64,000 bases of DNA from Chamaecyparis obtusa. Its lineage: Eukaryota; Streptophyta; Pinopsida; Cupressales; Cupressaceae. Made by a program: the position numbers and the translations under genes. A model generated the notes under the pieces. It saw nothing but the letters and a program-made list of their open reading frames with translations, was not told the DNA's origin and ran no database searches. The DNA lies in the NCBI GenBank assembly GCA_027943335.1, contig BSBK01006391.1:252104-316103 (forward strand), given 5' to 3'. Below, piece by piece: positions 36,148 to 48,664 of the stretch. Position 1 is the stretch's first letter. Each line of letters begins with the position of its first letter.

Positions 36148-36980
36148 ATGATAAAGGATAATAATGGTAAGATGATTGGAACATGGACAAGAATCAGTGG
36201 CAATGTATTTCAATCAAATCCTACTAAGATGATATGTTTGATTACTAAAGTTGATGACAGTTGGTTATGGAACAAAAGGTTTTTTCACATAAACTTTGAT
36301 AATATTGTGAAAGTAAGCACTACATTTGGAGTAAGAGATTTGCCTAGAATTGTGAAACCTACTAACATTGTATGTAAGGAATATGTTATGGAAAAATAGA
36401 AGAGAAATTATTTTAATAGAAATAAGTTCACCACACTAATAAAATTGGAGATTGTTCATATAGATCTAAGTGGTCCTACAAGAACAAGAGGATTCAATGG
36501 TGAAAGGTATTTTATGATTCTTGTTGATGACTTTACTAGGATGATGTGGGTATCATTTCTTAAAGAAAAGTCAGAAGTATTTGAAAAGTTTAGATTGCTT
36601 AATAATGGAGCTAAGAATGAATCGAGAATGAAGATTAGATGTTTAAGATCTGATAGAGGTTGAAAATTTACTTAAAGTGAATTTAACACTTTTTGTGAAG
36701 TGAATGGTATTAAGAGACAACTTTTAGCCCCTAAAACTCTTGAGCAAAATGGTATTGCTGAAAGAAGAAATAGGTCAACAATTGAGGTAGCAAGAGATAA
36801 GTTATTTGAGAATGATGTAGAAAATATATTTTGGAGAGAAGAAATGAATACAATAGTATATACAATAAACAGAGTGTAGATCAGAGAAAATACAGACAAG
36901 ACTCTTTATGAATTATGGTTTGGACATGCACCATCAATAAAATATTTTAGAATCTTTGGAAGTAAGTGTTACATAAAGAG
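36148..36980 (+). pseudogene. TE-D integrase (first part, up to TE-E insertion)
   Basis: Pre-integrase WLWNKRFFHINFDN, then core EIVHIDLSGPT (Asp), CLRSDRG (Asp), and LEQNGIAERRN (Glu), so the triad survives. The frame carries stops after MEK (36,397), after SDRG (36,661) and later. At IFGSKCYIK the coding sequence stops at 36,980, where TE-E begins; it resumes at 50,829 with RDNDIDNFDLRSDENMFLDY. Confidence 0.9.
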
Positions 36981-37041
36981 TGATGCAAAGAAGGGATGGA
37001 GGATCCAATAATGGATAATCCACACCTACACTGCTAGTTAT

Positions 37042-37079
<38 letters not shown>

Positions 37080-38053
37080 GCACAACGGAATAAAACCATA
37101 TAATGCTTCAAAATAGAATTTCATTCAACATGCCCAGTTGTGAGGCCTTCCAGATTGTGGCCTTATACAATGAATTTACAAAGTATCCAAGCTAGTCCAG
37201 CTCTAAAACACATCAGCAACTGATGGAAACACTAAGGCAGATCTTAACTTGAGCTTGCAAGCCTCCAAGCAATCTCCTTGTCTCCAAGCATCCAAATCAC
37301 TAGCTTTGTTGTTACAATATCAGACAAAACATCTGATCTACATGATCTCATAGGATCCAAATATGCTTCTACTCTCATACTAATATCAATCTACCACCAA
37401 TCCCCCTGCTAAACATCTACCCAAGCTCTCAATATATAGCCAGCTAAGCCACAAGTCGGCGAGTCAGGCATTTAATTACAATATAGGTCCACTTTGGAAG
37501 ATTAAACCAAAACTAATGCAAGAATGATCAAAACTTAATGAACCTTTACATTTATGTCCAAACATGACCCAAGAACATTCCATTAACTATGCAAGGCCCC
37601 ATTTTATCACACAGAACTACGCAAGATGAAAAACCCCATGTTTCACGTGAAAACTAGCTGAAAATAGGTACCTAAGAAAAATGGTCATAACTTTTTACTC
37701 AAAATGAATTAGGACTTACGCTCTTGGGAAAAGATATTAATTTATGTCTTCTTGAAGTCCATAAGAGAAAAAAGTCTGATTCATTAAGTATCAATGGCTC
37801 CACATCACACAATTAGCACAAACATTGCAGGAAAATATGGTTCCGGTGGCAAGGAAAACAACAATAACTTTGAAACGGTCCATCCAATCTTCATGTGCTC
37901 ATAGGAGAAGGTTCTCAAATAGGTCCTTGACATCATTTAAGCTTTGCACAACATGAAAGAAATAAATGAAATGATTACAAAGAAAATAACAAAAAATAGG
38001 AAATGTTTTTGGTTGATGCAAGATTGCTCAAAGCCCGAGATGCTCCTGCATCA
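36981..38053 (-). repeat. TE-E 3' LTR
   Basis: 1,073 bases, TGATGCAAAGAAGGG to GATGCTCCTGCATCA, aligning with 49,784-50,828. Contains an (AAC)n run absent from its partner. Confidence 0.92.
37042..37079. repeat. (AAC)n microsatellite
   Basis: About a dozen AAC units. The partner LTR has only ATAAAACAATAAG at the same place, so the array arose after insertion. Confidence 0.9.
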
Positions 38054-38150
38054 GACACCCCACGTAAATAAAAGAAAGTTCTCATGAAATTTTGAAGGGA
38101 ATTAGAATAGGTATGACATATCTATTCTTAATCCATATCTCCTCATGTCC

Positions 38151-38617
38151 TTAATTCCTTGTTGTCTTTACTTTATCCACTATCACACTCAGCAAATTAG
38201 CTTGTCCTGCACTTTTCTCATCTTTTATTTCTGCTACTGACTGAAACTCATTCTAACCATCTTTTCCACTATCAATTACACCAGTAATTTGGTGAATCAC
38301 ATCTCCTCCAGACTTACTAATAATCTTAGCATCATCTACAGTCCTCTCAGTCACTAGTGCCATCATTTGCTACACTATCTTTGTCAGAAAGATCATCTGC
38401 ATCTTAATCTCAACAAGTTCATCAGCCATATCATTCTCTTTTTATTTCAAACTCAGCTTCCTTTTATCCATAGGAATAGGTTCATCAATTCTTTTCTCTT
38501 GATGTTTTTCATAAGGAAAACACCTATTAACTCCACATCCCTTAGCCCCAACATCTTGCAAAGGTAACAACTTATGTCTGGATCTACCATGCATTACCAC
38601 ATATGTATTTGCATGAC
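38151..38617 (-). pseudogene. TE-E protease end and unusual C-terminal tail
   Basis: Continues the protease frame interrupted by G2: DGHANTYVVMHGRSRHKLLPL matches the same point of TE-F (DGHVNTYSL..KLKPL). After LLPL similarity to TE-F ends. Instead of the RT leader there are about 130 codons of hydrophilic sequence (e.g. ENDMADELVEIKMQM, ERTVDDAKIISKSGGDVI, SAGQANLLSVIVDKVK) with several stops, ending TAA at 38,151. No family recognised. The polypurine-like GTGGGGTGTC and the LTR follow. Confidence 0.65.
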
Positions 38618-38622
38618 CATCA

Positions 38623-41600
38623 TGCTAGGCCCATTTTCTATCATTGCAAAAATCCTTTAAAATGGCTTCTTTCCTTACAATTTTGCTTGAGGTGACTTCC
38701 CCTTGTGTTCCTTGTGTTGTCACCAGATTCTGGTCAAATCTGCATCCCCTGATTCACAAAATCCAAAAAGTTATTCGAGTTTCAAGCTTGCTGGAAATGT
38801 TTTCAAAATTTACCACAGTGTCAAAAACCCACTGTATTTTTTAAAATCCATGTTTTTTTTGACTTGTGTGTTGTTTTCGACCTTGTGCTTCCTATTTGGT
38901 TTGCTTATCTTTTACCATCGGAAACTTTGTGTGTTTTCGGCTTCCTTGTTTGCCTTTCGATCTGTGTGAAAACCCTGTGTGTTTTTGACACCACACTTCT
39001 ACCCTGATTGATTGTGTTTACTCTAACTGTGCAAGTCCAACTGTGTGGTGAGTCCAACCTCTTCCCTATTGGCTATCGCATGGCCGCATGTCAAACTTTT
39101 CTGACATGCGATCATGCAACTGCTCGCCACCTGTCCATGTGGGTCCCAGTTTGGTAAGGCTGCTTGGCGGTTTACTTGTGTAAGTGCATAAGTGCGATGT
39201 GCGGTGGGACTTGGTTTTTGGATTGGGCAGAGGGTCCTGACATGTTAGAAGATCAACAGTTGTCATTAAAGTGCGAAGGATGTGTCAGGGCCATGTGCTT
39301 TTGCGACAACCATCTGATCCTTTGAGAGGGTTTGGCTTCTGTGGTATGGTCTCGAAGGCAGACATGTGGTAGCCTATAATAGGTTGTTGCATGATCACAT
39401 AGCCCTGCTTTTGGCTATGCGATCATGCGACCGCTTGCCACATGTCCCCGGGGGTCCTGTCGGCAAGTTGGTCTGGTTGTAGTTCCGTGTCGTAGAGGTG
39501 GTGATGTGGTGGCTTTGGGTTGGCCATTGCATGATCGCATAGGCTTTCTCTCAGCTATGCAATCATGCAACCAGTCGACATGTGTCCTTGCTCATGATTG
39601 CTGAGTTGTGCGGTGGCAAGTTTTTCTTGCAGTGGTGTTAACCAGTGGTGGTTAATGTTAGCGGGCTACCGCATGCTCGCATAGGCCACTTCTGGGCTAT
39701 GTGATCATGCGATAGGGCACCACGTGTCCATGGTGGTTACAGTGACAGCTCCTGTTGGTGGGTGGAGGCATGGCAATTTCTGCTTGGTCAGTGCTGGCGG
39801 GAAGGTGAGTTTGAACGCAGGCCCAGGTGAGGGTTTCTTGGTGGTTGCAGTGAGTGGTGTTGTGACATGTGGCATTAGGCGGGCCTAGGTGGGGTATTGG
39901 TTTTGGTGGTCCAGACAAAAAGAGTTGGTGGTGCCAATAAAATTGTGGTCTTGTCATGCATTCGCCAGAAGATAGGAGGATTTGCTAGTTTGTCTAGCGA
40001 TTGCACGAGTGGCAGTTGGGAATTTGCTAAGTGTTTAGCGAAGGCACAATTTTTTTTTAGCAAATTGGTGAAGGTCCTTTGTCACCAATTCACCAAGTCT
40101 GGTGGGAAATTTTTTGGATGCGCTGGCGGTTGTAGTGGCAGTGTTCTTTTGGCCGGTGGGCAGTGGTGTTGTCTCCACACAGTTGCGGGGTTGTGAGGTG
40201 GGCCCATGGTGCCAGTATTCTTTTGTGCTCATGTTTGATTAGTCACTGTGGGAGATTTTGTGAGGGACTTTGCAAAGGGTTTTTTCGCTGACTATTGGCT
40301 ATGGTTTGGAGATCGCGGTCACATGATCACAAAGGTTAGTTTGGTGCCTTGTGATCATGTGACCAAGCATTATTTGAGGCCCGATTCTCTATGGCGGTGA
40401 GGGTTTTTGACCGCGTGACTGCACCACTAAAGTTGAATGTTAAGTTACCGAGCCCATGAAGTATAAAGATCTGATAGCAGGGATATGGGGTTGGTCATGG
40501 TTTGAATGTGGGCCATTGTTTCTCTACAGGCACCAAGAGAGGAGGTGACCATTGGATTTGATTTCAAATTTGTCGAAGGGTTTGCAGCAATAGGAAGTAC
40601 CAGACTTTATGGTTTCTTCAGTGGATTTTGATTGGTTTGGTGGCACCAGTGATTGCAAGGTGGTCCAGAGGCCTATTACTTGACTACATGGAGACTTTTG
40701 TGCCATATGAGGGACTATTTTTTACTCAATAGGATGTTTGCAGGTGGCCGATTTGTGTTGGTTTTCATGGTTCTGCTTGGTGTTTTGTACTGATTGTCAT
40801 AATTGTAAGATCTATTTGAGATCTCTTTCTCTAGGTTTCCTTTGTTTCCTACTCTTACAGTAAATTTCTTGGTTGTCTTTGGTTGGCTTGGTTGGTGAAG
40901 CTATGCCCTAGCTATCTGTAGCTTGATGCAACCCATTTTGGATTCCCATGGCAGCTAGTGGTATAAAGTGTCAAAATTTTGACTTAGAGTGGGTTCTGAA
41001 TTTTGTCAGTTCCAGTGAAGGTTCTGTTCTATAGATTTCTCCTTCTCTCTACATATAGAGTGTTCCTCTTTCTCATTTTGGCTGAGAGACTATGATAGAT
41101 ATTGTAAGCAGGATTGTTTTATGTATGAGATTGCAGCATACTTGTTCTTGTATCAGATTGTTTCCATTTGAATTTTGAATCATTAATCATACATCAAGGG
41201 TGTTTGATTTGTCTATTTGCACTGCCTAAGTGTTTGCAAGTGGAGTTGTCTTCGCAAGGATAACTGGTTCAGAGTTAGTGTTCAGATATGTATGGGTTGG
41301 GGTATCAAAGATGCATCATGCTTGTCTTCCAGTGAATGCTGGTTAATGTATTGCCTATTCATAGGTCTTTCTTTGGATAGGTGATAGCATATCTGGGTGC
41401 ACAGGTGGTTTGGTAATGTATGATCTGGTTAGGGTGAGTGTGTTGTGTTCTTGTTTCATAGCTGTCTCTTGCAATAGGGTATTTGACTCTGTGGCCAATG
41501 GGATAAGGCACTGGTCTATCAGAGACTTAGGGTATCTTAGGGCTCCCTTCAAGCCCTATTTTAAAATCATCTCATTTCTGTCCCACACCCTTTTCTCTTT

Positions 41601-41939
41601 CATGTTGTTAGGATAGGTCTCTGGTTTTCATACTCACTCCATGCAAATAGGGCTATTGCATGAGATATTAGCTTCATTGAGGTACATGATACCTAGGAGT
41701 TTGAGAACCATTCCACATTAATCTGTCTGTAGGCCTTTGGTTTTTTCATGAGGTATCTTGAATGTACAGACAAGGAAATACCCACCTGAGTGATGTGGAG
41801 CTCAAAGTGTAGAAGGATCTTTCTTTGATCCTTGTCAATTGGCCCTTTTTCCTGTCAGATTTGGAGTGCTGAGTGAATGTGACACTAGCCCTATCAATCC
41901 TAATGCCAAGCTGACCTTTGGGGAAAAAGACCACCAACA
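38623..41939 (+). mobile_element. G2: 3.32-kb coding-free LTR inserted in TE-E protease
   Basis: Begins TGCTAGGCCC, ends CCACCAACA, flanked by perfect duplications CATCA (38,618-38,622 and 41,940-41,944). The protease codons on either side join cleanly when it is removed. It is the inverted, diverged homologue of G1. The left ~700 bases carry repeated 'tgtgtgttttcgac'-like words, the middle the hairpin array, and the right third long stretches matching G1 (GGAGTTGTCTTCGCAAGGAT, GTATGGGTTGGGGTATCAA). The open frames seen here on both strands are overlapping artefacts of GC-rich repeats. Confidence 0.9.
39078..40363. repeat. Array of five inverted repeats in G2
   Basis: Units at 39,078-39,117, 39,389-39,428, 39,529-39,568, 39,671-39,710 and 40,317-40,363. 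Stems include GCATGATCACATAGCC with its complement (8-base loop), CGCATGTCA with TGACATGCG, and GGTCACATGATCACAAAGG with CCTTGTGATCATGTGACC. Each begins and ends with a GCATGATC-like half, as in G1. Confidence 0.85.
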
Positions 41940-41944
41940 CATCA

Positions 41945-42330
41945 AACAAAACATGTCTATCAAATTTCCAAGGTCTCCCAAGCAATAGATGACAAGCATC
42001 CATAAGCAATACATCACATAATATTTCATCATGATAAGATCCAATCTAAAAATTAGCCAAGCATTGCTCTTCAATCCTAACCTTAGACAGATCTTGTATC
42101 CAACTAATTTGATAAGGATTAGGATGTTTCCTTCTTTCCAAATTTAATTTACTAACCATCTCTTTTGAAAAAAAGTTCTCAGAACTACCACCATCCACTA
42201 TAACATTACATACCTTATTCTTGCACTTACATCTAGTTATGAAAAAATTTCTTCTTTGTACTGGTTCCTGGACATATGTAGCCAACCTACTAATGAGAAT
42301 AAATTCACCTTGTTCTACAACATTCTCAAT
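41945..42330 (-). pseudogene. TE-E protease (first part)
   Basis: NVIVDGGSSENFFSKEMVSKL gives the active-site region; the catalytic Asp is followed by GG, so D-S/T-G is D-G-G here. Upstream ITRCKCKNKVC is the Cys-rich strand typical of chromovirus proteases, and downstream MDACHLLLGRPWKFDRHVLF matches TE-F. The domain is split between two frames and is cut at 41,939 by G2. Confidence 0.82.
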
Positions 42331-43149
42331 GTTTTCTTCAACAATTAATGCATCTCTTTTTTTAGGACATTGGAAACTTCTATGACCCTGTTCACTACAT
42401 TGATAACAAGTACCAGTGAACTCATTTTTCCATATTCCTCTCTATCCATTATTGAAGTTCTTAGTTACTTGACCACTGCTAGATCCTTCATCAATCTTCT
42501 TAGGATTACCTCTAGCAACTGTTTCATCAATCTTTCCACTCTTGTTCCTATTATTTTGTCTTCCTTCAAACCTCTTGTTCATCTTTTCCTCAATCTTCAA
42601 TGCCATATGATAAGCATCTCCTATAGTTTTCATCCTAATAGTAAGTAACTCTTCTTTAATACTAGGTCTCAAGCCATAAACATACCTAGCAACCTTCTCT
42701 TTATTTGCTTCAGAATGACCAGTCCTAATCAGGATTCTGTAAAACTCCCCAGTATAATCCTATACTGATTTGTTGTTCTGCTTCAAGGCTTGCATCTTCT
42801 TAAACATGTCATATTCATAATCCACCGGAATGAATTTCTTCTTCAACTTGTCAACCATTCAGTTCCATCTAGTGATCTTTTCTTTTCCTCTCCTACTTCT
42901 TTCCAATTGAACTTCTCTCCACCAAATATTTGCATGACCTTTCAACTTAGTTTTTGCAAATCAAACACTATTAGGATCTTCTATTTCTTCATACTCAAAG
43001 TATTCATCTATATCATTAATCCAATCAATCAAGTCTTTTGGCCTAAGGCTTCCAACAAATGTAGAAACTTCAATCTTAGGTCTTTTCCCAATTTTAGACA
43101 TAGCCTTCAGGATTCTACTTTCTTTTGGATCTCTGACTTCTTCTATAGC
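42331..43149 (-). pseudogene. TE-E gag (main part) with zinc knuckle
   Basis: KIGKRPKIEVSTFVGSL, DLIDWINDIDEYFEYEEIED and LKGHANIWW closely follow the TE-F gag. GLRPSIKEELLTIRM and a basic region lead to a correct CCHC knuckle CYQCSEQGHRSFQC (about 42,380-42,415). Interrupted by stops. At 43,149 the sequence is broken by TE-F; the N-terminus continues at 49,536. Confidence 0.88.
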
Positions 43150-43154
43150 TTCTT

Positions 43155-44021
43155 TGATGAAGGGTGCTCCCCTTAATACCACAAACACATAACAGAAATA
43201 GAGAAACAACAACAATAATATGCAAGAATAGAAAATTGGCTTCTTATTATCTCCACAAATGTGGAATTACAAACTTTCAGAATTACAATATGCAAAGCCA
43301 CATGGGCATTCCTTACAATATTCTGTAGGACAAAGCCTCAAATCAATACCCAGATCTACTACCCAGAACTATTTTGAACTGCCTAAGACAATAATACAGC
43401 CTTCCTTATATAGGCAATTTTCCACCGCCTGGGAAGGTTCCAGAATTTAAGCCAATAAGGCCGACCAAACTTAGAATTATTTTATTTTACATTTTATTAC
43501 ATCATAGTCGGCTCAAGATAACCTTTGAAACCCGAACATAAATTTTGAAGAAAATTATTTTCTGCCATTTTAGGTGGCCCAACTTCCGAAGACCATAAGT
43601 CATCACCAGTTGACTCGATCGGCTATTATAACCCCATTTTGGAAATGTCATGAAGCGCTCTACAGGCTTGACTCACGTAAGTGTTCGTCACCCAAATTTT
43701 TGACCTCATCCGGGGCCTCTAAAGCCTTCAAAACTGAGTTCAAAGTTTCTGTACCTTGCTGCCAATACCGAAAATCTTCAATATATTCCAATATACACTT
43801 GATCTGGCAATGAAACTTTACTGGCAGACTTATATGACCAAAATGAACCTCCAAGAAAGAAATTAGATCATTCTGAGCACATACGAAAATTACCAAAAAA
43901 AATAGTAACTTTCCATAAATAGCAGGTCTACACAAAATAGCCCTTATTGAATATAAAAATAGAAATATTTTTTTTTTGGGTGATGCAAGATTGCTCTTAC
44001 ACCCAGGATGCTCCTGCATCA
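43155..44021 (-). repeat. TE-F 3' LTR
   Basis: TGATGAAGGGTGCTCCCC to GATGCTCCTGCATCA. Next to it on the internal side the minus strand reads ACCCCGGGTATC, the probable polypurine tract position. Confidence 0.95.
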
Positions 44022-44059
44022 GATACCCGGGGTAATTTGAGAAGTGACCCTGTCACGAC

Positions 44060-45340
44060 TCAAGTGTGTAGAGGAAAACCAAGACGGTTAACCTCCTCCT
44101 TTGTCAGCCATGATGAATCTTCAACAGGTCATCCTTTCCATTTGACCAAATACTCTTCATATGTCCTATTCCTTGTGCTTCTGCCAACATGACTATCCAG
44201 TATATCTTCGATCTCCTTAGTGTCTGAACTAGTTGCTGGAATACTCCACTGTGCTACTGTGATCTCATCTTCAACACCTCCTTCATGATACTCTGTCAGA
44301 TCTAAAATGTTAAACACCGGTGAAATATTTAGCTCAGTAGGCAATTCTACCTCATATGCATTTCCTGAATCATGTTTCTTCAGTATCCTACATGGTCCAA
44401 ACTTCTTCATTTTCAGCTTGTTATATGTACCAACTGGAAACCGCTCCTTCCGCAAATGAACCATGACTTCATCACCAACTTGAAATTCCTTATACCTCCT
44501 TTTCTCATCTGGCTTAGCCTTATACTATACGTTCATCTTGGTAATATGCTTCCTCACCTCCTCATGGATGTTCTTCAAGTGTTCTGCAAAATCCTCAGCT
44601 TCAGCACTACTTATTTCTCCTTTATCTTTCTTTCTCAATTCAGATGCATTTCTTGGACTACTTCCATATACAATCTAGAATGGTGATTTACCAATGCTCC
44701 TGTTGATAGAATTATTGTATGCAAATTCCGCCTGCAGTAAAATCAAATCCCATCCTGTTGGCTTATCTCCAACCAAACATCTCAGCAAATTTCCCAAACT
44801 TCTATTCACCACCTCTGTCTGTCCATCAGTCTGTGGATGATGTGATGAACTGAACTTCAAATCTGTCTTCAACTTCTTCCACAATGTATGCCAGAAATAT
44901 CCAACAAACTTAGTATCTCGATCTGAAACTATGGTCTTTGGCAAACCATGTAGTCTCACCACTTCTCTAAAAAAAATTCTGCTACATGAACAGCATCATT
45001 AGTCTTCTTGTAGGGAATGAAATGTGCCATCTTCAAAAATCTGTCAACCACCACAAAAATTGAATCATGTCCCCGCTGAGTTCTCGGTAAACCAAGAACA
45101 AAGTCCATACTGATATCCTCCCAAGGCTTCTCCGGTATAGGTAATGGCTGATACAACCCTATATTCTACTTCACTCCTTTCGCCATCTGACATACTCTAC
45201 AACTCTATACAAACTTCTTCACATCTTGCTGCAACTATGGCCAATAATAATTCTCACTAACCAAACCAAGGGTTTTATCACGAGCAAAATGTCCAGCCAA
45301 TCCTCCACTATGCTTCTCCTTGATGAGATTCTCCCTCATA
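44060..45340 (-). pseudogene. TE-F integrase with GPY/F module and chromodomain
   Basis: Core motifs [13 protein letters not shown] (Asp), IVSDRDTKF (Asp) and TDGQTEVVNRSL (Glu). The zinc-binding part lies upstream at 45,200-45,340 (HSGGLAGHFARDKT, NYYWP). The GPY/F module reads [10 protein letters not shown]. The chromodomain (about 44,220-44,080) has [28 protein letters not shown] and SSWLTKEEV: this module steers chromoviruses to particular chromatin. The frame ends at TGA 44,060. Stops occur near 45,170, 44,675 and 44,525, and a frameshift lies near 44,955. Confidence 0.93.
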
Positions 45341-45345
45341 GAACT

Positions 45346-47087
45346 TCATGGAATGCACAACTGACTCCCTCTGAACAACATATCATCATGGATGATGAAA
45401 TCCAACCATTTCATCCTGTCTAGAGTAACAGGTTCCGTACAAGCTTTCCAAGCTTCACCAAAATTAGGATCCTCTGGATATAAATTCTTGAGTTCCTTGA
45501 ACCCAACCACCTCAATCTGCATCTCTGTCAGCAATAGTTGCCTTATGCTAAGAGCATCTACAACCTTGTTAGACTTTCCACTTCTGTGTTTCAAAACAAA
45601 TGTATAACTCTGCAAAAACTCAACCCATTTCAAATGCTTCTGATTCAACTTTCCTTGACTATTCAAATATTGCAAAGCTTGATGATCAGTATACAAAACA
45701 AACTCCTTAGGAAGCAGATAATGTCTCCACTTCTTTAATGCTTGAACTATAGCATAAAATTCCTGATCATAAATAGAATATTTCCTCTTGGCATCATTTA
45801 ACTTCTCACTGAAATAAGCAACAGGTTTACCTTCTTGGCTCATAACAGCTCCTATTGCAGTACCACTAGCATCACAATCTACTTGAAACACCTTATTAAA
45901 ATCTGGAAGTGCTAAAACAGGTTGTTCTGTAACTTTTTATTTCAACAATTAAAAACTCTTTTCTGCCCCATTAGTCCACTTAAACTCTTTTCTATCCCCT
46001 CTCATTGTTTTAGTCAAGGGTCCACAAATACTGCTAAAATTTCTGATAAAATTTCTGTAAAAGCTAGCCAAACCATGAAAAAATTTTACCTCAGTAGCAC
46101 TCCTTGGAGCAGGCCATTCAAGGATAGCCTGTACCTTCTCTGGGTCCATTTTTAGACCTTCTACTGAAACTACAAATCCCAAATACACTAACTCTTCACA
46201 AAACTGCACTTCTTCAAATTAATCAACAATTTCTCATCTCTCAACTTCTCAAACACCATACGAATATGCATCATATGTTCCTCCAATGTCTTGCTAAAAA
46301 TCAAAATATCATCTAGGTAAACAATGACAAACTTACCTAGAAATTCTTTCAGAACCTCGTTCATGAGCCGCATGAAAGTGCTCGGTGCATTGGTTAGCCC
46401 AAAAGGCATGACTAACCACTCATATAGTCCTTCCTTTTTTTTGAAGGCAGTCTTCCATTCATCTCCTTCTCTGATCCGAATCTAGTGATATCCACTCTTC
46501 AGATCTATCTTTGAGAAATACACAGCTCCACTCAAACAATCCATAATATCATCCATTCATGGCAATGGAAACCTATACTTGATTGTGATCTTGTTTATTA
46601 CTTTGGAATTTGCACACATCCTCCACTCTGCATTCTTCTTTGGTGCTAATACCACTGCTACAGCACAGGGACTCAGACTCTCTCGAATCAACCCTTTCTA
46701 TAACAGTTCATGTACTTGTCTGTTCAACTCCTCACTTTCTGTAGGTGTCATTTTGTGTGTTGCCTTATTCGGCAAACTCACTCCTGGGATCAAGTCCATC
46801 TGATGACTGATCTTCCTAACTGGTGGTAATCCATCAGGCACGTTATCAGATATAATATCCTGAAACTCATTCAACAAATCTGCAACTTCTACAGGAACAT
46901 CCTCCACTTTTTCTTTACCAACTTTTGGAATTAAAGCAAAACACACATGCTCATGCCTCATACCATCTACGAAGTTTCTTCCATCAACCAATGTTATTCT
47001 TGCATTACCACATACCTTTTCTTCGGTCTCCTTCAATGGCTTTAGCTTTTGTCGCACTCCATCCTTTGTCAGGGAATAGGTATTCAC
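45346..47087 (-). pseudogene. TE-F reverse transcriptase and RNase H
   Basis: Leader DIISDNVPDGLPPVRKISHQ, fingers [20 protein letters not shown], palm [20 protein letters not shown] and catalytic [13 protein letters not shown]. Connection LEWPAPRSATEVKFFHGLAS. RNase H (45,891 down) has FQVDCDASGTAIGAVM, AYFSEKLNDAKRKYSIYDQE and LYTDHQALQYL, so its catalytic acids are present, in contrast to TE-A. Broken by stops (for example after HELL at 46,698) and a frameshift at about 46,190-46,209. Confidence 0.95.
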
Positions 47088-48563
47088 ATGACCATCATGT
47101 ACAACACATCTGTCAAACTACCATGGTCTACCCAACAACATATGACATGCATCCATAGAGATGATATCACATAGTACCTCATCTTGGTACCCGCCAATCT
47201 TGAACTTCACCAGGCATTGTTCATTGACCATGACCTTGTGGTCATCCTATACCTAGGCAATCCGATATGGATGTGGGTGTTTCTATCTCTTGAGCTTCAA
47301 ATTTGTCACCATCTCTTCTGACACCAAATTGTCAGTGCTTCCACTATCAATAATCACATCACAACATTTACCTTCACACTTGCACCTGGTGCGAAATAGG
47401 CTCCTCCTTTGCTCAGGTTAATTCTCACCACTCAACAGGACTCTTCTGTTAATCAACATTTCTCCTCTTTTGGCATCTTCAGAATTTGATGATCTGGCAT
47501 CTTCATCTACATGTGCAACTCTAGCCTGGCCTTCATTTCTCCTATCTATTCTGCCTTGGTGCTGAGGACATTCAAATGCCCTATGACCTTCTTCTCCACA
47601 ATGAAAACATGTTCCACGGAAGCTTCCTCTTCCAGATCCTTGTCCTCTTCCTCTTCCTCTCTGATCTCTATTACTCTGATCCTCACAATGATTGGAATTA
47701 TTTCCTCTCTGATTCTAACTACTATTAGCCTCATCCTTCTTTTTTGGATCTTCATTTCGACCACCATATGACCGTTTGCCAGATCTTCCACCACGACCAC
47801 TTCCATTTTGTCTGCTCTCAAACTTCTTGTTCAACTTTTCCTCTACTTTTAGGGCAAACTGGTATGCCTCCTCAATACTATTCATTCAAACTAGATTCAA
47901 CTCCTCCTGAATGCTTGGCCTTAACCCATTAAGGTATCGGGCAACTTTCTCCTTATCAGCTTCTACATGGCCTGTTCTGATGAGGAGTCGATAGAACTCC
48001 TCTGTATACTCCTGAACAGATCTTCCTACTTGCTTCAAACTTTGCATTTTCTTTAGTAGGTCAAGCTCATAATCAACAGGAATGAACTGTCACTTCAATT
48101 TATCCACCATCCGATCCTATCTTGTGATTTTATCTTTCCCTCTTCTATTTCGCTCCAATTGAATTTTTTGCCACCAGATCTTCGCATGACCTTTCAATTT
48201 GGCCTTTGCAAATTTGACCCTATCAGGATCTTCAACATCTTCATACTCAAAATATTCCTCACATTCATTGATCCAGTCGATCAATTCCTCTGGGTTAAGA
48301 TTTCTAGAAAATGTGGGAACCTCAATCTTAGGTCTTTTCCCAATCTTGGAAATCGCCCGAAAAAGTCTTTCTTCCTCCTGGTTCACAATTTCAGCTTCTC
48401 CTTCTTGATATTCTTCTTCGGCTTCATCCTCACTTTCATCTCTGACATTAAGATTCATTCCTTTGTGAATCTCTTCTTGTAATGCTCACACTTGTCTCTG
48501 CAGCTCTCTAACCTCAGGTGTCACAGCACCAGGTCTTCCGCCATGTTCTCTTCGTGGAGGCAT
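47088..48563 (-). pseudogene. TE-F gag and protease
   Basis: Start Met 48,563 (MPPRREHGGRPGAVTPEVRE) about 90 bases from the primer site. Capsid: KIGKRPKIEVPTFSRNL, LKGHAKIWWQKIQLERNRRG, QEYTEEFYRLLIRTGH. The zinc knuckle CFHCGEEGHRAFEC has perfect CCHC spacing. Protease: RCKCEGKCCDVIIDSGSTDN, with the DSG catalytic triad intact, and MDACHMLLGRPW. Stops interrupt at about 48,489, 48,116 and several later sites. Confidence 0.92.
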
Positions 48564-48650
48564 TTTTGCGATGCGCGCTGAAACCCTAACCACGGTCCTG
48601 GTGCAAACTGCCTCACAGTCGGTGATCTATTTACACACTCAAGAATCCCT

Positions 48651-48662
48651 ACTCTGATACCA
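48651..48662 (-). promoter_or_regulatory. TE-F primer binding site
   Basis: Minus strand TGGTATCAGAGT, initiator tRNA-Met type, two bases from the LTR edge. Confidence 0.93.
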
Positions 48663-48664
48663 CT

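Noticed and set aside
39697..40232. Open frames of 60-100 codons on both strands in G2
   Set aside because: Same cause as in G1; composition is repeat-driven and the frames are not conserved between G1 and G2.
43259..43813. Open frames inside TE-F LTRs
   Set aside because: Not alike in the two LTR copies after substitutions; LTR sequence is non-coding.
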